Origin: Bog-473 sp963745665
GTDB lineage: Bacteria; Actinomycetota; Acidimicrobiia; Acidimicrobiales; RAAP-2
Length of the DNA stretch: 64,000 bases
Direction: 5' to 3'
Assembly: GCA_963745665.1 (NCBI GenBank)
Contig: CAVUYE010000002.1
Coordinates: forward strand, 2,294,001-2,358,000
Shown: piece by piece, positions 34,679 to 44,164 of the stretch
Layout of the letters: the number at the start of each line of letters is the position of its first letter
Position numbering within the stretch: position 1 is the first letter of the stretch
Made by a program: the position numbers and the translations under genes
The notes under the pieces: model-generated
The model's input: the letters and a program-made list of their open reading frames with translations, nothing else
The model's database searches: none
What the model was told of the DNA's origin: nothing

Positions 34679-36001
34679 GTGCGGACGACTCCCGGGCGGC
34701 GGCTGCGGTGCGGCCTGGGAGCTGTCCTCGCGTCGACGCTCCTCGTGGCGTTCAGCGCGCCAGCGGCACCCGCGTCGACCGCGTCACAGACCATGCACCC
34801 GTTGGTCGGGGCCTACTACTACCTGTGGAATCCGGAGAACTTCGCCGGCGGGACGTTGCGAGCCCATCTCGTGCCACCGCAACTGCCTGCATCGTCCCTG
34901 GTGAACTCGCAGAGCCCCAAGACGGCGGCCCGGGACATCACGAACGCCCGCCGGGCCGGGATCAATTTCTTCGCCGTGGACTGGTGGCCCTACAACGCCG
35001 GCTATTCCGGTGAGAACTACGAGGCCGCGGACAGCGCGATGAAGGACTTCATGGCCGCACCCAACATCGCCAAGATTCGCTTCGCCATGTTCTACGAGAC
35101 ATGGAACCTGGGCTTCGAGCCCGGACGCGAGTCCACCCCGGTCACGTTCCAAATGGAGCTGCATTTCGACTCGGACATGCTGACCTTCGCCAACGACTAC
35201 TTCCGCAGCCCTTCGTACCTGCGCATCCATGGCCGACCCGTGGTCTTCTTGTACCTGACCCGCACCCTCACGGGCGATGTCGCAGGCATGATCAAGGGCG
35301 CCCGGACCGTGCTCGAGGCGCATGGCTTCAACCCCTTCTTCATCGGGGACGAGATCTTCTGGCGTGTGACGCCGGAGAACCCCAACCCCGCCGGCCCCAT
35401 CCTGACCACGACCCCGCAAGTGAACCGCATTGAGCAGTTCGACGCCATCACGTCCTACATCCTCTACTACGGAGACCCGAACTTCTTCCTCGGCCCGACC
35501 AAGGACTTCACGGGGTATCCCGGCACCACGAACATCGTGGCCGATGAGCGGCGTCTGCTCAGCGAATACAGCGCGGCAACGGACGGCCGGGTGCCCGTCA
35601 TCCCCGACGTCTCGTCGAGTTTCAACGATCGTGGCTTCAGGCTGCCGACGAACCACCCCGCCCAGCCGCGCCAGTGGCTGCCCGGCGAGGGTCCGGCGTC
35701 GACGCTCGACCACCTCTTCCGGTGTGTCGCCCTGCCCGAGGTCGATCCCGCACTGCCCATCGTCATGGTGACGTCGTGGAACGACTGGAACGAGGACACC
35801 GGCATCGAGCCGATCGGCGGCACGCCGACCCACACCGACGACAGCCCGTCGGGCAGCGCCTATACGCAGGGCTACACCTACGGGGGCGAGGGGCGAACCG
35901 CCCTCCGTGTGCTGCGCACCGACACCAGACTTCTCGACCAACAATTCGCCGGGACCCATGGCACGAAGAGCACCGGCTCAGGCGTCGCAGGGTCATGTTG
36001 A
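34679..36001 (+). CDS. Secreted GH99/GH71-like glycoside hydrolase-type protein
   Basis: The 440-residue product has a signal peptide (about 1-33, ALASTL-type core ending APASTAS) from a GTG start. The mature part begins HPLVGAYYYLWNPENFAGG and has NARRAGINFFAVDWWPY, FAMFYETWNLGFE, LRIHGRPVVFLYLTR and SWNDWNEDTGIEP. This succession is characteristic of GH99-like endo-mannosidase or WbsX-type barrels, with the two acid residues likely in YETW and WNEDTGIEP. The enzyme would act outside the cell on a mannan or another alpha-linked polysaccharide. It stands alone. Confidence 0.78.
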   Translation: MRTTPGRRLRCGLGAVLASTLLVAFSAPAAPASTASQTMHPLVGAYYYLWNPENFAGGTLRAHLVPPQLPASSLVNSQSPKTAARDITNARRAGINFFAVDWWPYNAGYSGENYEAADSAMKDFMAAPNIAKIRFAMFYETWNLGFEPGRESTPVTFQMELHFDSDMLTFANDYFRSPSYLRIHGRPVVFLYLTRTLTGDVAGMIKGARTVLEAHGFNPFFIGDEIFWRVTPENPNPAGPILTTTPQVNRIEQFDAITSYILYYGDPNFFLGPTKDFTGYPGTTNIVADERRLLSEYSAATDGRVPVIPDVSSSFNDRGFRLPTNHPAQPRQWLPGEGPASTLDHLFRCVALPEVDPALPIVMVTSWNDWNEDTGIEPIGGTPTHTDDSPSGSAYTQGYTYGGEGRTALRVLRTDTRLLDQQFAGTHGTKSTGSGVAGSC

Positions 36002-36129
36002 AGGTCTCATCGCCAGACGTCCTCACGCCCACAGGGGCTCTTGGGCGTAGGGTGGGTGGGCAGGCACGCCCATCTCGGCCTCGAAGCCTCTTGCGTTCAG
36101 TGCCCGGTGGGTGCGCCAAAAGGAGCACT

Positions 36130-36366
36130 ATGACCTCATCCGAGTGTTTGCACGTTGCCGCACAGCTCGACCAGGACCACGCTCCGGAGACGAACGGCCG
36201 GATCGCTGTCTGCCGAAGGTGCGGAGCCCGCACAGATGGACCCACCGGGGTCCACCACGTGGTCCAGGATGGTCGCGCCAGCCGCTCGAGCGAATGGCTC
36301 GTGGCCCAATCTCGGCTGCGAGACATTGCGCACTCGCAGATGCTCCGAGGCACCTCGCCGACCTGA
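36130..36366 (+). CDS. Small protein with a CxxC motif, function unknown
   Basis: The 78-residue product starts at the ATG at 36130, preceded by an AGGAG at good spacing, inside a longer frame whose upstream part is not coding-like. It carries AVCRRCGARTDG (Cys28 and Cys31) and is otherwise polar. One Cys pair could bind zinc in a dimer. No relatives recognised. It sits in the gap between the secreted hydrolase and the HNH gene. Confidence 0.5.
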   Translation: MTSSECLHVAAQLDQDHAPETNGRIAVCRRCGARTDGPTGVHHVVQDGRASRSSEWLVAQSRLRDIAHSQMLRGTSPT

Positions 36367-36462
36367 ACCGCGCAGGCTGCGGTTTATCGATACGCACTAT
36401 TCGGCGACCAGCAGACTCCCCCTGAGGTCAAGGTCTCCCAAGGGAGCGTTGACCTAAGAGCC

Positions 36463-37758
36463 TCAGCCCGACCCGCCCGCCCGGCGCCCGTCGGTGATCC
36501 TCGTCCAAAGGGGAGAAGGGCGCGACGTCATGACCCGGCCGCTGGGGCCGACGATGGTGAGCTCCTCATTGGCATTCCCGGCCATGGTCCAGCCCTTGCG
36601 GTGCACCACCCCGTGATGGTGGCGGCACAGGAGAACCAAATTGTCCAGGTCGGTTAGACCCCCGGGTTTCCAGGGCACGATGTGGTGCACGTCGGCGAAG
36701 TGCACGTTCTCACAGCCCGAGAAGCGGCAATGTCGATCCCGGCGCATGACCTCTCGGCGCTGGGCCATTGTCGGGAAACGCCGGGCCCGGCCCTCGTACA
36801 TGGTGTGCCCGACGTCGTCGTCGACGGCGACGGCCACCGTCGCGTCACAGGCGATCTTTTGCACCGTCTCGGTGTCGATGAGGCCCACCCGCTCGAGCTC
36901 GCCGGCCAGCTCGCTGGCCTCGTTCTCGCCCTCGCCGCGGCCGACGCCTTCGACCAGGGCGCGAAGAGCGACGTGGGCGACGACGAAGAACGGGTTGGCA
37001 CCGCCGGCCGCAGCGCCAGCACCAAGGGCCGCCGTACGAACCAGGTCCATGAGCCCGTCGGCGCAGCGCTGGTCCCAGGGCGTGGGCGTCTCGGCCTCCC
37101 CCTCAGAGCCGATGGCCTTGGCCCGGGCTTCCAGACAGGCCTTGGCCTCGGCGTAGTCCTCGGCGCGTAGCTGGGCGCTCAGCGTGCGCAAGGCGTCGTT
37201 GAAGCGCAGGTAGCGCCGCTCGTGCGCCCAACGCGACGGATCCGACGAGCCGCGGCGTCGCCGGGCCACCTCGGTGCGGGCGATGTCGACCAGCTCGCGC
37301 ACACTGTGCACCTTGGCCCGCGCACAGAGCTCACGGTCGCTCTGAGGGGTGGCCACCTCGGCCAGGGCGCGCACCTTGTCCAAGGAGACCTCGCCCGCAC
37401 ACAGGGCACCGAGGAGGTGGGGCAGCGCCGCGGCCTTCTCGCCCAGCTGGCTGAGCGCCCGAGCACCCGGGCCAGAAACCCCGAAGCGCGTGGCGACCCA
37501 GGACTCGGCCGAGGTCGCCCCCTCGACTCGATACGACTCAGAGCGCGCCACCTCGCCCAGGTGCACGGTGATCTCGCCTTCGATGGCCGCCTTGGACCGA
37601 AAGAGCACCTCGAGGCGCTCCTCGCGCTCCTCGGGTGACATGGCGGCCGCCGTGGTGATCACTGCAGCGCCGGGGGCGCCGGTGTTGGCGAAGCCGGGGG
37701 CGGCGCCGGTGTTGGCAGCGCCGGCGCCGCCGGTCTCGTCGGTGAGCAGCTGGGTCAT
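36463..37758 (-). CDS. DUF222 (13E12-type) protein with HNH endonuclease domain
   Basis: The product has 431 residues. The N-terminal 300 residues show the DUF222 pattern (EERLEVLFRSKAAIEGEITVHL, SAESWVATRFGV, LSQLGEKAAALPHLLGALCAGEVSLDKVRALA). The C-terminus has HNH features: RDRHCRFSGCENVHFADVHHIVPWKPGG, then LDNLVLLCRHHHGVVH. This family is abundant in actinobacterial genomes, often in many copies, and behaves like a selfish or phage-related element, though its activity is unproven. A short Ala/Gly/Pro-rich N-terminal tail precedes the domain. Confidence 0.9.
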   Translation of the reverse strand: MTQLLTDETGGAGAANTGAAPGFANTGAPGAAVITTAAAMSPEEREERLEVLFRSKAAIEGEITVHLGEVARSESYRVEGATSAESWVATRFGVSGPGARALSQLGEKAAALPHLLGALCAGEVSLDKVRALAEVATPQSDRELCARAKVHSVRELVDIARTEVARRRRGSSDPSRWAHERRYLRFNDALRTLSAQLRAEDYAEAKACLEARAKAIGSEGEAETPTPWDQRCADGLMDLVRTAALGAGAAAGGANPFFVVAHVALRALVEGVGRGEGENEASELAGELERVGLIDTETVQKIACDATVAVAVDDDVGHTMYEGRARRFPTMAQRREVMRRDRHCRFSGCENVHFADVHHIVPWKPGGLTDLDNLVLLCRHHHGVVHRKGWTMAGNANEELTIVGPSGRVMTSRPSPLWTRITDGRRAGGSG

Positions 37759-37812
37759 CGGGAGAAGAACGGTCGCGCCCGGCGAAAGGGAGCGCGCAGA
37801 AGCGCGAGAACC

Positions 37813-38076
37813 TCAGTCGCCGCCGACCTGCACCAGGGTGATGGCCTCCTCCGGGCAGACCGTCACGCACAGCCCGCACTCGTGGCACTGGTCGGCCCGC
37901 ACCGGGTAGGCCGTCATCCGGCGGTGCGCCGTGGAACGGAGCTTGCCCAGCAGCCCGAGGGCGGTGAAATCGTCAACGTCCATGCGCCGCACCTCGAACA
38001 CGTCGTAGGGGCAGATCCGGACGCAGTCCCGCTTGGCCTCGCAGCGCCCGTGATCGATGAGGGGACGGGTCGGCAT
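37813..38076 (-). CDS. Small two-cluster ferredoxin-type protein
   Basis: The 87-residue product has a first motif RCEAKRDCVRICPYDVF (Cys12, Cys18, Cys22) and a second, canonical motif CHECGLCVTVCPEEAI. The first lacks the normal CxxCxxC spacing, so that site may hold a 3Fe-4S cluster or an atypical 4Fe-4S cluster. The last gene of the hydantoinase-B/thiolase/acyl-CoA dehydrogenase operon, it is suited to take electrons from the dehydrogenase. The frame of the preceding gene runs 104 bp into it as sequenced. Confidence 0.88.
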   Translation of the reverse strand: MPTRPLIDHGRCEAKRDCVRICPYDVFEVRRMDVDDFTALGLLGKLRSTAHRRMTAYPVRADQCHECGLCVTVCPEEAITLVQVGGD

Positions 38077-39325
38077 GGCGGGCTAGGACCCCTGGCAGCG
38101 GGGCTCTCCAACCGGGTGACCCGGTGCGGGCGCCTGCGGCCACGCGCAGGCCGATGTAATTGCGCTGCGCCTCGACCGTCCCCGCTCCAATGCACAGGCC
38201 CCGGATGTCGCGGTAGGCCCGCTCCAGCGGGTACTCGCGTGAATAGCCGTACCCGCCGTGGATCTGCATGGCCTCGTCGCACACGAACTTGGCTGCCAGG
38301 TTGGCCGCCGTCTTGGCCATGGCCGTCTCGAGCGCCGGCGGCGTGCCGTGCGGGCCGGCCAGGCGGACGGCGCGGGCCAACAACAGCCGGGCCCCCTCCA
38401 GCTGCACCGCCATGTCGGCCAGCTTCCACTGCAGGCCCTGCAGCTCGGCCAGCGGACGGCCGCCGATGACGCGCTCGTTCATGTAGCGGACGGCATGCTC
38501 CAGGGCGCCCTGCGCCGCCCCGATGCACATGGACGCGTTGCCGCAGCGCTCGTGGTTGAGGTGGGACAACAGCACCTTGAACGCCGACGTGTCGGACGGC
38601 TGTCCGGCGAGCAGGACGTCGTCGGCGGTGATGGCGACGCCGTCGAAAGCCAGCTCGGCCTCGGTGGCAGCGTGGATCCCCATGCCCTTGTGGCGCCCGG
38701 TGACCGACACCCCCTCGCGGTCCGTGGGCACGATGACGGCACCGATGCCCTTCGCACCCTCTCCCCCCGGCCAGCGGCACCAGACGAGCACGCCCTGGGC
38801 CACGTCGCCCAGCGTCGAGTAGTTCTTGTACGCGTTGAGGCGCCAGCGCCCCGGCCCGTCCTCGACCAGGGCGGCGCGCATGTTCTGCACCGCCGAGCCG
38901 GCATCGGGCTCGGTGATCCCGATGCTGATCAACGCGTCCCCGTCCGCCGCCGCCGGGAGCCAGCGCTCCTTCATGGCCGGCGGCCCGAGGTGCTCGATAC
39001 CCCGGGGCGGCCCGTTGAAGGTGAGCTGGCAGCAGATGGCCGAGGACACGTCGGCCCGGGCGATCTCCTCCAGGACGATGGAAGCCTCGACGTCGCCCAG
39101 GCCCATGCCGCCCCACTCTTCGCCGATGGTGATCCGCAACAGGTCGGCCGCCGCCAGGGCCTTGCGCAGCTCGGAGGACACGGCCCCCGCCTCGTCGGCC
39201 TCGTGGGCACGGGGCGCGACCTCGCGCTCGGCCACATCGCGGGCGAGCTGGCGCAGCGCCGCCTGGTCCTCGGTCTCGGCCAGCAGGTCGACGGTCTCGC
39301 CGTCAGGGTGGTCGGTGTCGCTCAT
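37973..39325 (-). CDS. Acyl-CoA dehydrogenase (3' end probably frameshifted)
   Basis: The enzyme would oxidise an acyl-CoA at the alpha-beta bond using FAD. It starts at the ATG at 39325, overlapping the thiolase stop as ATGA. Landmarks are EEWGGMGLGD, GITEPDAGSAVQNM, HERCGNASMCIGAAQGALEHAV and EAMQIHGGYGYSREYPLERAYRD, followed by GTVEAQRNYIGLRV at about residue 394, where family members end. The frame then stays open for about 55 Pro/Arg-rich residues into the ferredoxin gene. In the next frame a TAG at about 38085-38087 lies just before the ferredoxin ATG, so one indel near 38100-38140 is likely. Confidence 0.85.
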   Translation of the reverse strand: MSDTDHPDGETVDLLAETEDQAALRQLARDVAEREVAPRAHEADEAGAVSSELRKALAAADLLRITIGEEWGGMGLGDVEASIVLEEIARADVSSAICCQLTFNGPPRGIEHLGPPAMKERWLPAAADGDALISIGITEPDAGSAVQNMRAALVEDGPGRWRLNAYKNYSTLGDVAQGVLVWCRWPGGEGAKGIGAVIVPTDREGVSVTGRHKGMGIHAATEAELAFDGVAITADDVLLAGQPSDTSAFKVLLSHLNHERCGNASMCIGAAQGALEHAVRYMNERVIGGRPLAELQGLQWKLADMAVQLEGARLLLARAVRLAGPHGTPPALETAMAKTAANLAAKFVCDEAMQIHGGYGYSREYPLERAYRDIRGLCIGAGTVEAQRNYIGLRVAAGARTGSPGWRAPLPGVLARHADPSPHRSRALRGQAGLRPDLPLRRVRGAAHGR

Positions 39326-40526
39326 CCGTCGAGCTCGGTCCCGACGATGCCCACGAAGCTGACGCCCTCGCCCGGCGCGCCGCCCAGGTTGTGGGTCAGT
39401 CCCAGCGTCCGTCCGGCACCCACGGTCCCGATCTGGCGGTCGGGCGGGGCCTCCCCCCGAAGTTGGAGCCAGCACTCGAAGAGCATGCGCAGCCCGGAAG
39501 CGCCGATCGGGTGGCCGAAGGACTTCAGGCCGCCGTCGGGGTTGACCGGCAGCTCGCCGTCGCGGTCGAACGTGCCCGCCAGCACCTCCTTCCACGCCGT
39601 GCCCCGCTCGGCGAAGCCCAGGTCCTCCATGAGGACGAGCTCGGTCGGCGTGAAGCAGTCGTGCACCTCAGCCATGGCCAGCTGTGCCCGGGGGTCGGTG
39701 ATGCCGGCCTGCGCGTAGGCGTCGGCGGCCGAACGCACGACCTCTTCGAAGGTCGTGTAGTCGTAGGCGGGGTCGATGGGGCCGGCGGCGGGACCGGCGA
39801 CGAAGGCGAGGGCCTTCACGTAGAGGGGGTTGGCGCAGTACTTGTGGGCGTCCTCGACCCGGCAGATGATGGCGGCGGCCGAGCCGTCGCTCACACCGCT
39901 GCAGTCGAAGACGCCGAGATCGCCGGCGACGAGGGGCGCCTTGGCGATCGTCTCCATGGAGACCTCCTTCTGGAACTGCGCCCGGGGGTTGCGCGCCCCG
40001 TTCTGGTGGTTCTTGAAGGCGATGCGGCTCATGACCTCCTTCATCTGGCCTTGTCCACGCCGTACTTGTGGGCGTAGGAGGGGGCCAGGAAGGAGAAGGC
40101 GGCCGGCGACGACAGTCCGGGGTCGGTGCCGTCGCCCACGGCCCGGATGCCGGTCAGCCCCGAGTACCCGGTGTCCTTGAGCTTCTCGACGCCGATGGCC
40201 ATGGCGGTGTCGTAGGCGCCCGAGGCCACGGCGTAGCAGGCGTTGCGGAAGGCCTCCGAGCCGGTGGCGCAGTAGTTCTCGACACGGGTGACGGGCTTGT
40301 AGTCGATCTTCAGGGGGCGTGAGAGCGTGGTGCCGCAGACACCCGAGGTCATGGTGCCCAGCCAGAAGGCGTCGATGTCGTTGAGCTCGAGGCCGGGGAC
40401 CGAGCCGACGGCCTCGGTGGTGGCGTCGGTCAGGAGGTCGTCGACGCCCTTGTCCCACAGTTCGCCGAATCGAGTGCAGCCCATGCCGATGACGGCCACC
40501 TGGTCGCGGATGCCCCTGCTCCCCAT
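39322..40526 (-). pseudogene. SCP-x-type thiolase with a single-base frameshift
   Basis: Two overlapping frames together make one 401-residue thiolase. The N-terminal part (MGSRGIRDQVAVIGMGCTRFG...) has the nucleophile Cys in ENYCATGSEAFRNA and runs to HKYGVDKAR-stop at about 40041. The second frame carries on with MKEVMSRIAFKNHQNG and ends with GLKSFGHPIGASG and GAGRTLGLTHNLGG. Adding one base near 40050 (GCC to GCCC) restores the frame. All expected motifs are intact, so this is either a very recent mutation or a sequencing error. It lies in the hydantoinase-B operon and overlaps the dehydrogenase start by 4 bp. Confidence 0.8.
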
Positions 40527-40530
40527 CGCC

Positions 40531-42036
40531 CTACGCTCCTTGCTCGACTGCCATGTCGCCGGCCTCGTCGTTGGCCCGACCGAGGGCCGGCCGGGCCTTC
40601 CAGAAGTAATTGTGCACGCCCTGCGCCGTCCAGACGCGCCGGAAGGTCATGGAGACCCGGTCGCCGATGGACAGCTCCGAGGCGACCACGTCGGTCATCT
40701 CGCAGCGGTAGCGGCCGCCACCGTCGAAGTCGACGATGACCCCCACCACCGGCGGCGACAGGCTGAAGGCCAGGTGGTCGATGGTGAAGGTGGCCACCGT
40801 GCCCGGGCACGTCGGCCAGGCGCTCGGGCTGCATCTGGTCGATGGTGTGACACGACAGGCAGGCCCGGGTCGGCGGCATGTGGCGGAAGCCGCAGACCAG
40901 GCAGCGGCTGGCCGCGAAGGCGTACTTCCACTGCTCGGAGCGGTGCACGGTCGGCGCGCCGGGCCGCTCGGGGTCGGGCCGGCGCGGCGGCTCGCGGTCG
41001 CATCTGGCCGCGCCAGGTCAGGAAGGTCGCATAGGGCAGGTCGTCCCGCCCGGCCGCCACCTGCTCGGCCACCGACGGGACGCCGGCCTCGGCCCGGGCC
41101 GCCTGCATGTCGGGCAGCGCGTCGGTGGTGCGCAGCACCGAGCGCGTCGGCGCCGTCGGCCAGCGACAGCACGACGATGACCTGGCCCGGGCTCGGCCCG
41201 CTCGAGCACGTCGCACAGCGCCACGGCGGCGTGCGGCCGCGCCCAGGTTGCCCACCGACCCGGTGAGGTCGGGGGCCAGCGCACCCTCGCGGTACGCCGA
41301 GCCCCTTCGTCACGGCCTTGACCGCCCGCACGTGCAGGCCGGTCACGATGGCGTGGTCGACGTCACCCTCGGCCAGGCCGGCGTCCTTGAGCGCGGCGGC
41401 GAAGGCCTCACGGGCCAGCGGCACGTAGAGCTCCTCGCCGAAGCGCTCCTCCCACACGTGCGAGTCCGCCTCGCCGGGAACCCGCCAGCGGTCGAGGAAC
41501 TCGTCGCTGGCCGCGCCCCGCCCGATGAGCTCGGCCACCGCACCGTCGGGCGCGCAGACGACGGCGGCGGCGCCGTCACCGCTGTCGCGCTCCTCGGCCG
41601 AGCCGGCCAGACCGGTGCGCAGGTCCGACATGACGGCCAGCGTGGTGCGGCCGCCGGCGCCGGCGGCGCACGGCCGGCGCACCGAGCGCCAGCAGCAGCG
41701 TCACCCACGGCCGAGCGCGACGAGCCGGCGAAGTCATAGGCACCGCACGCCCCGCCCGAGCCCCAGCGCGGCGTGCACCGTCGTGGCGCTCGTCTTGTCC
41801 AGATAGGCCGGGTCCGGCGTCGAGAAGAAGCAGGTCCTGCACGGCTGCGCGCGCCCGGGCCGACGGCCAGCGCCCGTCGGCCGGCCTCGACACCCAGCGT
41901 GGTCGTGTCCTCGTCGTGGGAGGCCACGGCCCGGGTGCCCCGACCGCCGCCGCTGCCCAGGACGCCGGCGATGGCCGCGCGCTGCAGGCGCCAGATAGGG
42001 CAGGTAGGTCCCCCAGGCGGCGATCCCGGCGCTCAT
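40531..42036 (-). pseudogene. HMG-CoA-synthase/ketosynthase-III-like protein with C-terminal OB (DUF35) domain, broken by many indels
   Basis: The gene starts MSAGIAAWGTYLPY at 42036, where ATGA overlaps the hydantoinase-B stop. Pieces in all three minus frames line up in order: RAVASHDEDTTTLGVEAGRRALA, CFFSTPDPAYLDKTSATTVHAALGLG, GAYDFAGSSRSAVG, LAVMSDLRTGLAGSAEERDSGDG, VIVVLSLADGADAL, ALPDMQAARAEAG, a zinc-ribbon piece CLVCGFRHMPPTRACLSC, and the OB tail DFDGGGRYRCEM...MTFRRVW. At least eight shifts in 1.5 kb are needed. Few internal stops occur within each piece, so sequence errors look as likely as decay. Intact relatives work with SCP-x thiolases on acyl-CoA substrates. Confidence 0.7.
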
Positions 42037-44000
42037 GGACCGATCATCCCAGAGATCACGGACACCGCACACATCGACGCACCGCTCCAAGGCCAGGCCA
42101 CAGCCCCAATCGTACGGCCTGCACCGGTCAGATCAGGCCGTCGGCGGCGGCGGCCCCGCTCGGCGTGGCGGTCGTGGCGGTCGCGGCCGTCCCCGCCCGC
42201 CCCGCCCGCATCCGTGCCCGCAGCGCCTCCGTCGCCGACCTCATCGACCGACAGCGTCAGCTCTTCCAATGACCCCGTCAGCACGACCCCGTAGTCACGG
42301 GCCGCCCCCTCGACGCTCACGTACTCATCTAGGACGTCGTCCAACACGGCTGCCGCCGTCCGGTCCAGCGGGTCGCCCCAGCCGCCCCCGCCCCCGTAGT
42401 CGAAGTTGATCTTGTCCCCCGCGTCCAACGGCTCCCACTCGGCGGTATGCGACACGACGAACGCCGAGTCGGACCCGTACCGCAATGTCAGCCGGTTCGG
42501 TGCCCCGGGACCACCGCCGGCGATGCCCGGCATGGGGTATTTCGCACCCACCACGTACGTGTACACCGCCGAAGGGACACGAACCTCCTTCACGTAGTGG
42601 GACCCGCACCCACCCCGCCACTGTCCCGGGCCGCCCGAGTCCGTGCGGTAGTCACGGCTCCACTGGATGTGCGGGTACAACGACTCGTTGATCTCCGCCG
42701 TCGCCTTCCAGAGGTTGCCGAACGACGCCGACACCGCCCCCCAGGCGTCCATCCCCTTGGCCGCGTTGCACCAGCCGGCGTAGACCTCGGCCGAGCCGTC
42801 GACGAACTCCCGGCCGCTGCGTGGATCGATGCCGCGGATGATCGTCGGGATGCCGGTCCTATAGGTCTGGGGCACGGCCCGCTCGGGCAGCACGCCCGAC
42901 AGCGCCACGGCGATGACCTCGCCGATGTCGGCACCGGGGTGGTGCGTCCCCGCCGACACCGGTCGGCCGGCCACCGGGTTCAATACGCAACCCTGCGGCA
43001 CGATCAGGACGATGGAGTTGAAGAACCCTTCGTTCTTGGGGATGTCGGGGTCCATCATGGCCGCCACCTGGGCGACCGTGTACCCGCGGGTGTTCCCGTA
43101 GGTGGACCAGGCCTGCAGCTCCTGGCGCTCGTCCGAGCCCGTGTAGTCGATCGTCAGCCGCGCCCCGTCCACCGTGATCTTCGCGTGAAGGTGGACGTCC
43201 GGGTTGCCAAGCGGGTCGTGATCCACGTAGGCGTCGCCCTCGTACACGCCGTCGGGCCACGCCGTGATCTCCTCGGCGAAGCGCGCCGCGGCGTAGTCGA
43301 TCATGTGATCGACGGCGGCCTCCACCATGTTGACGCCGTAGCGCGCCACCAGGCCGGCCAGGCGCTCGGTCGCCTGCTGGGCCGCGCCGATCTGCGCCCG
43401 CAGGTCCCCGACATACCCCTCGAGCCGGTTGTTGACCTGCAACGCGTACAGCACGTCGCGCCGCTCCACGCCGCGGTCGAGCACCTTCACCACGGGCCAG
43501 CGCACGCCCTCGCCCCAGATGTCGGTGGCCGTCACGTTGTACCCGCCCGGCACGGCGCCGCCGGTGTCGCCGTGGTGGCACTGGATGGAGGCGATCAACA
43601 CGAGGTGGTCGTCCACCACCAGCGGGGCGAAGACGTTGTAGTCGGGCAGGTGTCCGCCCCCGTGATAGGGGTCGTTGGCCACGAAGACGTCCCCCTGGTG
43701 GAATTCGTCGACGCCCAAGAAGTCGAGGGCGAAGCGCACCGGGAGCGTCGAGGTCAGCATGAACTGCGGGATGCCGACGCTCAGGGCGGCCAGCCGACCC
43801 CTGCCGTCGAGGATGGTGGCGTTGCGCTCGTTGGACTGATTGAGGATCGGCGTGGTGGCCGTCCGCGAGACGAACATGGCCATCTCGTAGCAGATGGTCT
43901 CGAGGGTGCCCCGGATGACCTCCGCCGTCACCGGGTCGACCGCCCCGCCCGCCCCGAGGCGCGGCCTCGGTCCGGCCAATGCCTGCAGGTCGACGTCCAT
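42033..44000 (-). CDS. Hydantoinase B/oxoprolinase family protein (HyuB-like)
   Basis: The 655-residue product has the HyuB pattern: DPVTAEVIRGTLETICYEMAMFVSRTA, ILNQSNERNATILDGRGRL, VFVANDPYHGGGHLPDYNVFAPL, IQCHHGDTGGAVPGG and YGGGGGWGDPLDRTAAAVLDDV. GGAGGGG precedes the ATG. The last 45 residues are Arg-rich and unlike the family, perhaps due to an indel near 42130-42250. HyuB normally works with HyuA (ATP-dependent hydrolysis or carboxylation), but no hyuA is in the window. It heads the thiolase/dehydrogenase/ferredoxin operon behind operator site E. Confidence 0.88.
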   Translation of the reverse strand: MDVDLQALAGPRPRLGAGGAVDPVTAEVIRGTLETICYEMAMFVSRTATTPILNQSNERNATILDGRGRLAALSVGIPQFMLTSTLPVRFALDFLGVDEFHQGDVFVANDPYHGGGHLPDYNVFAPLVVDDHLVLIASIQCHHGDTGGAVPGGYNVTATDIWGEGVRWPVVKVLDRGVERRDVLYALQVNNRLEGYVGDLRAQIGAAQQATERLAGLVARYGVNMVEAAVDHMIDYAAARFAEEITAWPDGVYEGDAYVDHDPLGNPDVHLHAKITVDGARLTIDYTGSDERQELQAWSTYGNTRGYTVAQVAAMMDPDIPKNEGFFNSIVLIVPQGCVLNPVAGRPVSAGTHHPGADIGEVIAVALSGVLPERAVPQTYRTGIPTIIRGIDPRSGREFVDGSAEVYAGWCNAAKGMDAWGAVSASFGNLWKATAEINESLYPHIQWSRDYRTDSGGPGQWRGGCGSHYVKEVRVPSAVYTYVVGAKYPMPGIAGGGPGAPNRLTLRYGSDSAFVVSHTAEWEPLDAGDKINFDYGGGGGWGDPLDRTAAAVLDDVLDEYVSVEGAARDYGVVLTGSLEELTLSVDEVGDGGAAGTDAGGAGGDGRDRHDRHAERGRRRRRPDLTGAGRTIGAVAWPWSGASMCAVSVISGMIGP

Positions 44001-44094
44001 GGCCCCTCCTTCGGGGGCCCGCCCGCAGGCGGACCGCAGCGGTGCACCGCGTGTCTGTGACCACCGCCGGCAACCCGTCCAGCCAGGACATTCA

Positions 44095-44116
44095 TTGCTG
44101 ACAGCCGTGTCACATG
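44095..44116. promoter_or_regulatory. TetR-type operator palindrome, degenerate (site E)
   Basis: TTGCTGAC, spacer AGCCGT, GTCACATG: only TGAC/GTCA pair perfectly. It lies 95 bp upstream of the hydantoinase-B ATG on the minus strand. The spacing and position match the other sites, but this is the weakest of the seven. Confidence 0.45.
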
Positions 44117-44164
44117 GACACTACACGCCGCCTCCGGATCCGCCCTTTGGCCCCTGACCGGGAG

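Noticed and set aside
44098..44112. Site E as a strong operator
   Set aside because: Only four base pairs of each arm match. It was kept as a weak site because of its position and spacing, but is not counted as proof of control of the hydantoinase-B operon.
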